A DNA stretch of 7,341 nucleotides. Origin: Paludibacter sp. (lineage in GTDB: Bacteria > Bacteroidota > Bacteroidia > Bacteroidales > Paludibacteraceae). The DNA lies in assembly GCA_031284665.1 (NCBI GenBank), contig JAITXR010000157.1, positions 1-7,341 of the forward strand, read 5' to 3'. Shown here one piece after another: positions 5,075-7,341 of this stretch (position 1 is the first letter of the stretch; each line of letters begins with the position of its first letter). The notes beneath the pieces were generated by a model that worked only from the letters and a program-made list of their open reading frames with translations, had not been told where the DNA came from and made no database searches. The translations under genes were made by a program, and so were the position numbers.

Positions 5075-7078
5075 TTAGTATCCGGGGTTTTGCCAGAATT
5101 TACCTTCTGCCGGCGCATTGCTTTTGTTGCTTACAGCATCCATTTGAGCCTGTGGGATAGGACGCAAGTAATGTATCGATGCATCGAAGTTAGGACTTGC
5201 CTGTGCATTGCGTTCCTTTACATATTGTTCGAGTTTATGAGTACGTTTAAGGTCAAACCAGCGTTGTTGTTCGCCGCAAAGTTCAATAGCACGTTCTTCC
5301 AAAATGGTATCAATGGTAACGCTTCCGTTACGTCTATTTTCTACAACTTTACCCGGAATAGCACGTACATCGCGCAGGGTATTTATAGTAGCCAAAGCAT
5401 CACCGGGAGCACCGTTGATTTGTGCCTCTGCTTTAATCAAATACATTTCAGCCAAGCGAAGTACGATAGCATCACGTTTCGATGTTTCCCAAGTACCAAA
5501 CCCAGAAACGTAAACATTATCAGCAAATTTTTGAATTGCAGGAAATGAACTTCTTCCACTAATTTTTGCATCAGCATAGCGATTATTTCCATACACATCA
5601 GAAATAGGTTTACCTACCGACGTTGGAACTGCTACGGCAGGGTTTCCTGATGTATAAACAGGAATATCACCATTGTAAGCAAACTGAATGCGGTAGCGGT
5701 CTTTTGCCCATGCTTGTTTTGCCTGTCCTTCCGAAGAATTACCATCAAGCGGGCTGTAATAAATAGCCGTATCTTTCATTAAAGGGTAAGTTGTAGAACT
5801 TCCTTCCAACCCCGGTGCTATGGTGTAAGCAGTAAGCAAAGTAACTTCGGGACGTTGGTCGGTTGCACGGATACTTTCAAGTGTTTCCCACAAATACAAT
5901 GAAGGCAAATAGCGAGTAAAACCACGACTGTATGGTGAGTATTTTTCAGCAACACGTACAGCAACTCCTGTTTGGGTATGTTTAACGGTTTCGGTAGCGG
6001 CATCAACTACGCGCACAAACACATCACCCTTAATATCAGTACAACCATTGCTCCACAACGAAACAAACATCATGTGCATCACACTGCCACCCTGACCGTT
6101 ATAACCTTTACGGGTAATAATTTCATTGTAATTAAGTGGTGCTCCACTTGCATCTGTTTTATATCGTTTAGGGATAACGTTTTCTTTGTCGGCTGCACCG
6201 ATTTTGTCGGAATAAGTAACAGCAAAGATACCTTCTTTATTAGTAGTAATATCTTCGTTTTTCATATCCCAACCATCGAAATAGTTATTGTAAAATGAAA
6301 ATTCTCCACTTCCGATTACTGCATCGGCTTCGGCAGCAGCGAGTGCATACGAAGGAGTATCTCTTAACCACGAAGCCTTATAAAGCAATACACGGGCTTT
6401 TAGTGCGCGCGCTGCCCAATAGTAGGCTCTACCCTTTGCCACTGATTTGGAAACGAGGTTACCACTCTGAAAGTAGGTTTCCGCTTGTGCCAAATCAGCA
6501 AGAATATTGTCATAAATAGTGGCTTCCGGTACACGATATGCTTCGGTGCTTACCGATGAAATAGGAGCATCGTTGTAAGGTACATCGCCCCAAACATTTA
6601 CAAGATGAAAATTATAGAATGCACGCAAAAAGTAAGCTTCACCAAGATATGCATTTTTTGTTGTTTCTGATATTGCTTTATTTTGTGGCACAAATTTAAT
6701 AGCATTGTTTGCTGCATCTACGGCGCAGTAAAACAATTCCCAATAATGGTCGAGACTTGGATTACCTGTGGTAGCCATTTCAAGACTTGCCGAAGTAAGC
6801 GTGTAGTCATTTAATGGTACTTGTTTGTTGTCCTGACCAAAATAGAATAAGTCAGTTCCAGTTTCACATAAACCAAGTCCGGCTTCTTTACCGTAAATGC
6901 CACGAGCAAAAGCATAGCACGATGATACAAGACCTCTGATACCCGATTCTGTAGAATAGGTAAGGTCTGCCGTCTCTCCGGCTTTATTGTCTTCCGTCAG
7001 AAAATCGGTACAAGACGAAAACAACAATACGCTACATAATACTGTAGCAAAAAAAGAAATTTGAATATATTTTTTCAT
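5075..7078 (-). CDS. SusD/RagB-family glycan-binding outer-membrane lipoprotein
   Basis: The 667-residue product has a lipoprotein signal ending in LFSSC, with Cys23 as the predicted lipid anchor, followed by the acidic TDFLTEDN start usual for surface-exposed SusD proteins. The N-terminal TPR-like half contains YWELFYCAVDAANNAI (112-127) and the family signature EAYFLRAFYNFHLVNVWGDV (147-166). The C-terminal RagB/SusD half contains LAEMYLIKAEAQ (to about 553), LRDVRAI, EERAIELCGEQQRWFDLKRT (to about 613) and the ending YLRPIP...FWQNPGY. SusD proteins form a lid on the SusC barrel and bind the imported oligosaccharide. It is somewhat longer than many members (about 500-600), with extra sequence around residues 285-480. 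The start is 15 bases behind the SusC stop codon, so the two are one operon. The bound glycan cannot be told from the sequence. Confidence 0.96.
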   Translation of the reverse strand: MKKYIQISFFATVLCSVLLFSSCTDFLTEDNKAGETADLTYSTESGIRGLVSSCYAFARGIYGKEAGLGLCETGTDLFYFGQDNKQVPLNDYTLTSASLEMATTGNPSLDHYWELFYCAVDAANNAIKFVPQNKAISETTKNAYLGEAYFLRAFYNFHLVNVWGDVPYNDAPISSVSTEAYRVPEATIYDNILADLAQAETYFQSGNLVSKSVAKGRAYYWAARALKARVLLYKASWLRDTPSYALAAAEADAVIGSGEFSFYNNYFDGWDMKNEDITTNKEGIFAVTYSDKIGAADKENVIPKRYKTDASGAPLNYNEIITRKGYNGQGGSVMHMMFVSLWSNGCTDIKGDVFVRVVDAATETVKHTQTGVAVRVAEKYSPYSRGFTRYLPSLYLWETLESIRATDQRPEVTLLTAYTIAPGLEGSSTTYPLMKDTAIYYSPLDGNSSEGQAKQAWAKDRYRIQFAYNGDIPVYTSGNPAVAVPTSVGKPISDVYGNNRYADAKISGRSSFPAIQKFADNVYVSGFGTWETSKRDAIVLRLAEMYLIKAEAQINGAPGDALATINTLRDVRAIPGKVVENRRNGSVTIDTILEERAIELCGEQQRWFDLKRTHKLEQYVKERNAQASPNFDASIHYLRPIPQAQMDAVSNKSNAPAEGKFWQNPGY

Positions 7079-7093
7079 AACGATATATATTTT

Positions 7094-7341
7094 TTAGAAT
7101 GTAACATTAATACCAAAAACCATTTGTTTGGCGAGTGGGAAAGAAGTAGAACCACCGCGTTCGGAATCGTAACTGCCAACGGCACTAAATGTAAAGTAGT
7201 TTTTGAGCGAACCATAGATTGTAGCATTAGTGATAAATGCTTTTGAAATCCAAGATTTTGGCAAACTATAACTCAAAGTGATATCTTTAATTTTAAAATA
7301 GTCGGCTTTTTGATACTTTAGGGCACTATTGTATGCTGTAG
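7094..7341 (-). CDS. SusC-family TonB-dependent outer-membrane transporter (C-terminal end, cut by window edge)
   Basis: Only the last 81 residues are in the window. They read ...TAYNSALKYQKADYFKIKDITLSYSLPKSW and end in MVFGINVTF. The block ADYFKIKDITLSYSLPK is the conserved penultimate-strand region of SusC proteins (pattern Y-x-K-I/L-K-x-I/V-T-L-x-Y), and the terminal phenylalanine is the usual signal for barrel insertion. SusC proteins are 22-stranded barrels that import glycans using TonB energy, capped by the SusD partner encoded next. The family is normally about 1000 residues, so most of the gene including the plug domain lies beyond the edge. Spacing to susD is 15 bases. Confidence 0.93.
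   Translation of the reverse strand, partial: TAYNSALKYQKADYFKIKDITLSYSLPKSWISKAFITNATIYGSLKNYFTFSAVGSYDSERGGSTSFPLAKQMVFGINVTF

Noticed and set aside
5090..5548. 152-codon plus-strand frame opposite the end of susD
   Set aside because: It overlaps the most conserved SusD C-terminal blocks on the other strand and has no recognisable motif.

Overview
The window looks like a chromosomal segment of a member of the Bacteroidota, probably Bacteroidales or a close relative. The evidence is a SusC/SusD outer-membrane glycan-uptake pair, a secreted DUF1680 (GH127-type) arabinofuranosidase, Bacteroidota-style lipoprotein signals, AT-rich intergenic DNA, and start codons preceded by A-rich leaders rather than Shine-Dalgarno sequences. 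No tRNA, rRNA, CRISPR array, transposase gene or phage gene is visible.

Layout, left to right. (1) 1-268, minus: N-terminal 89 residues of a nitrilase-superfamily omega-amidase (YafV-like), cut by the window edge. (2) 269-740: long divergent intergenic region holding hairpin element A. (3) 741-1490, plus: small lipoprotein of unknown function with two similar halves. (4) 1494-3509, minus: full-length secreted GH127-type glycosidase, convergent with the lipoprotein gene at a 3-base gap. (5) 3510-3828: intergenic, hairpin element B. (6) 3829-4491, minus: YggS/PLPBP pyridoxal-phosphate homeostasis protein. (7) 4492-5074: the longest gene-poor stretch, with hairpin element C, a possible broken small reading frame and a strong minus-strand terminator. 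(8) 5075-7078, minus: SusD-like lipoprotein, and (9) 7094-7341, minus: C-terminus of its SusC-like TonB-dependent transporter, forming an operon that ends at the terminator.

How the genes fit together: SusC and SusD form one glycan import complex. The GH127-type enzyme, on the same strand about 1.6 kb beyond the end of susD, would release L-arabinose from beta-L-arabinofuranosides (plant pectin side chains or extensin-type glycans). The terminator after susD and the intervening housekeeping yggS gene argue against a shared transcript, so a common polysaccharide-utilisation role is only suggestive. The nitrilase-family and YggS proteins are housekeeping metabolite-repair or cofactor functions.

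The most unusual content is non-coding. All three long intergenic regions carry an element of the same architecture: outer hairpin, 13-15 bp long-range stem arm, inner hairpins, complementary stem arm, outer hairpin. Between elements A and B the arms differ at three positions with matching changes in the partner arm. Element C has a completely different arm sequence but the same plan. This suggests a family of mobile palindromic elements or structured RNAs. No such mobilising gene is in the window and I could not search for other copies.
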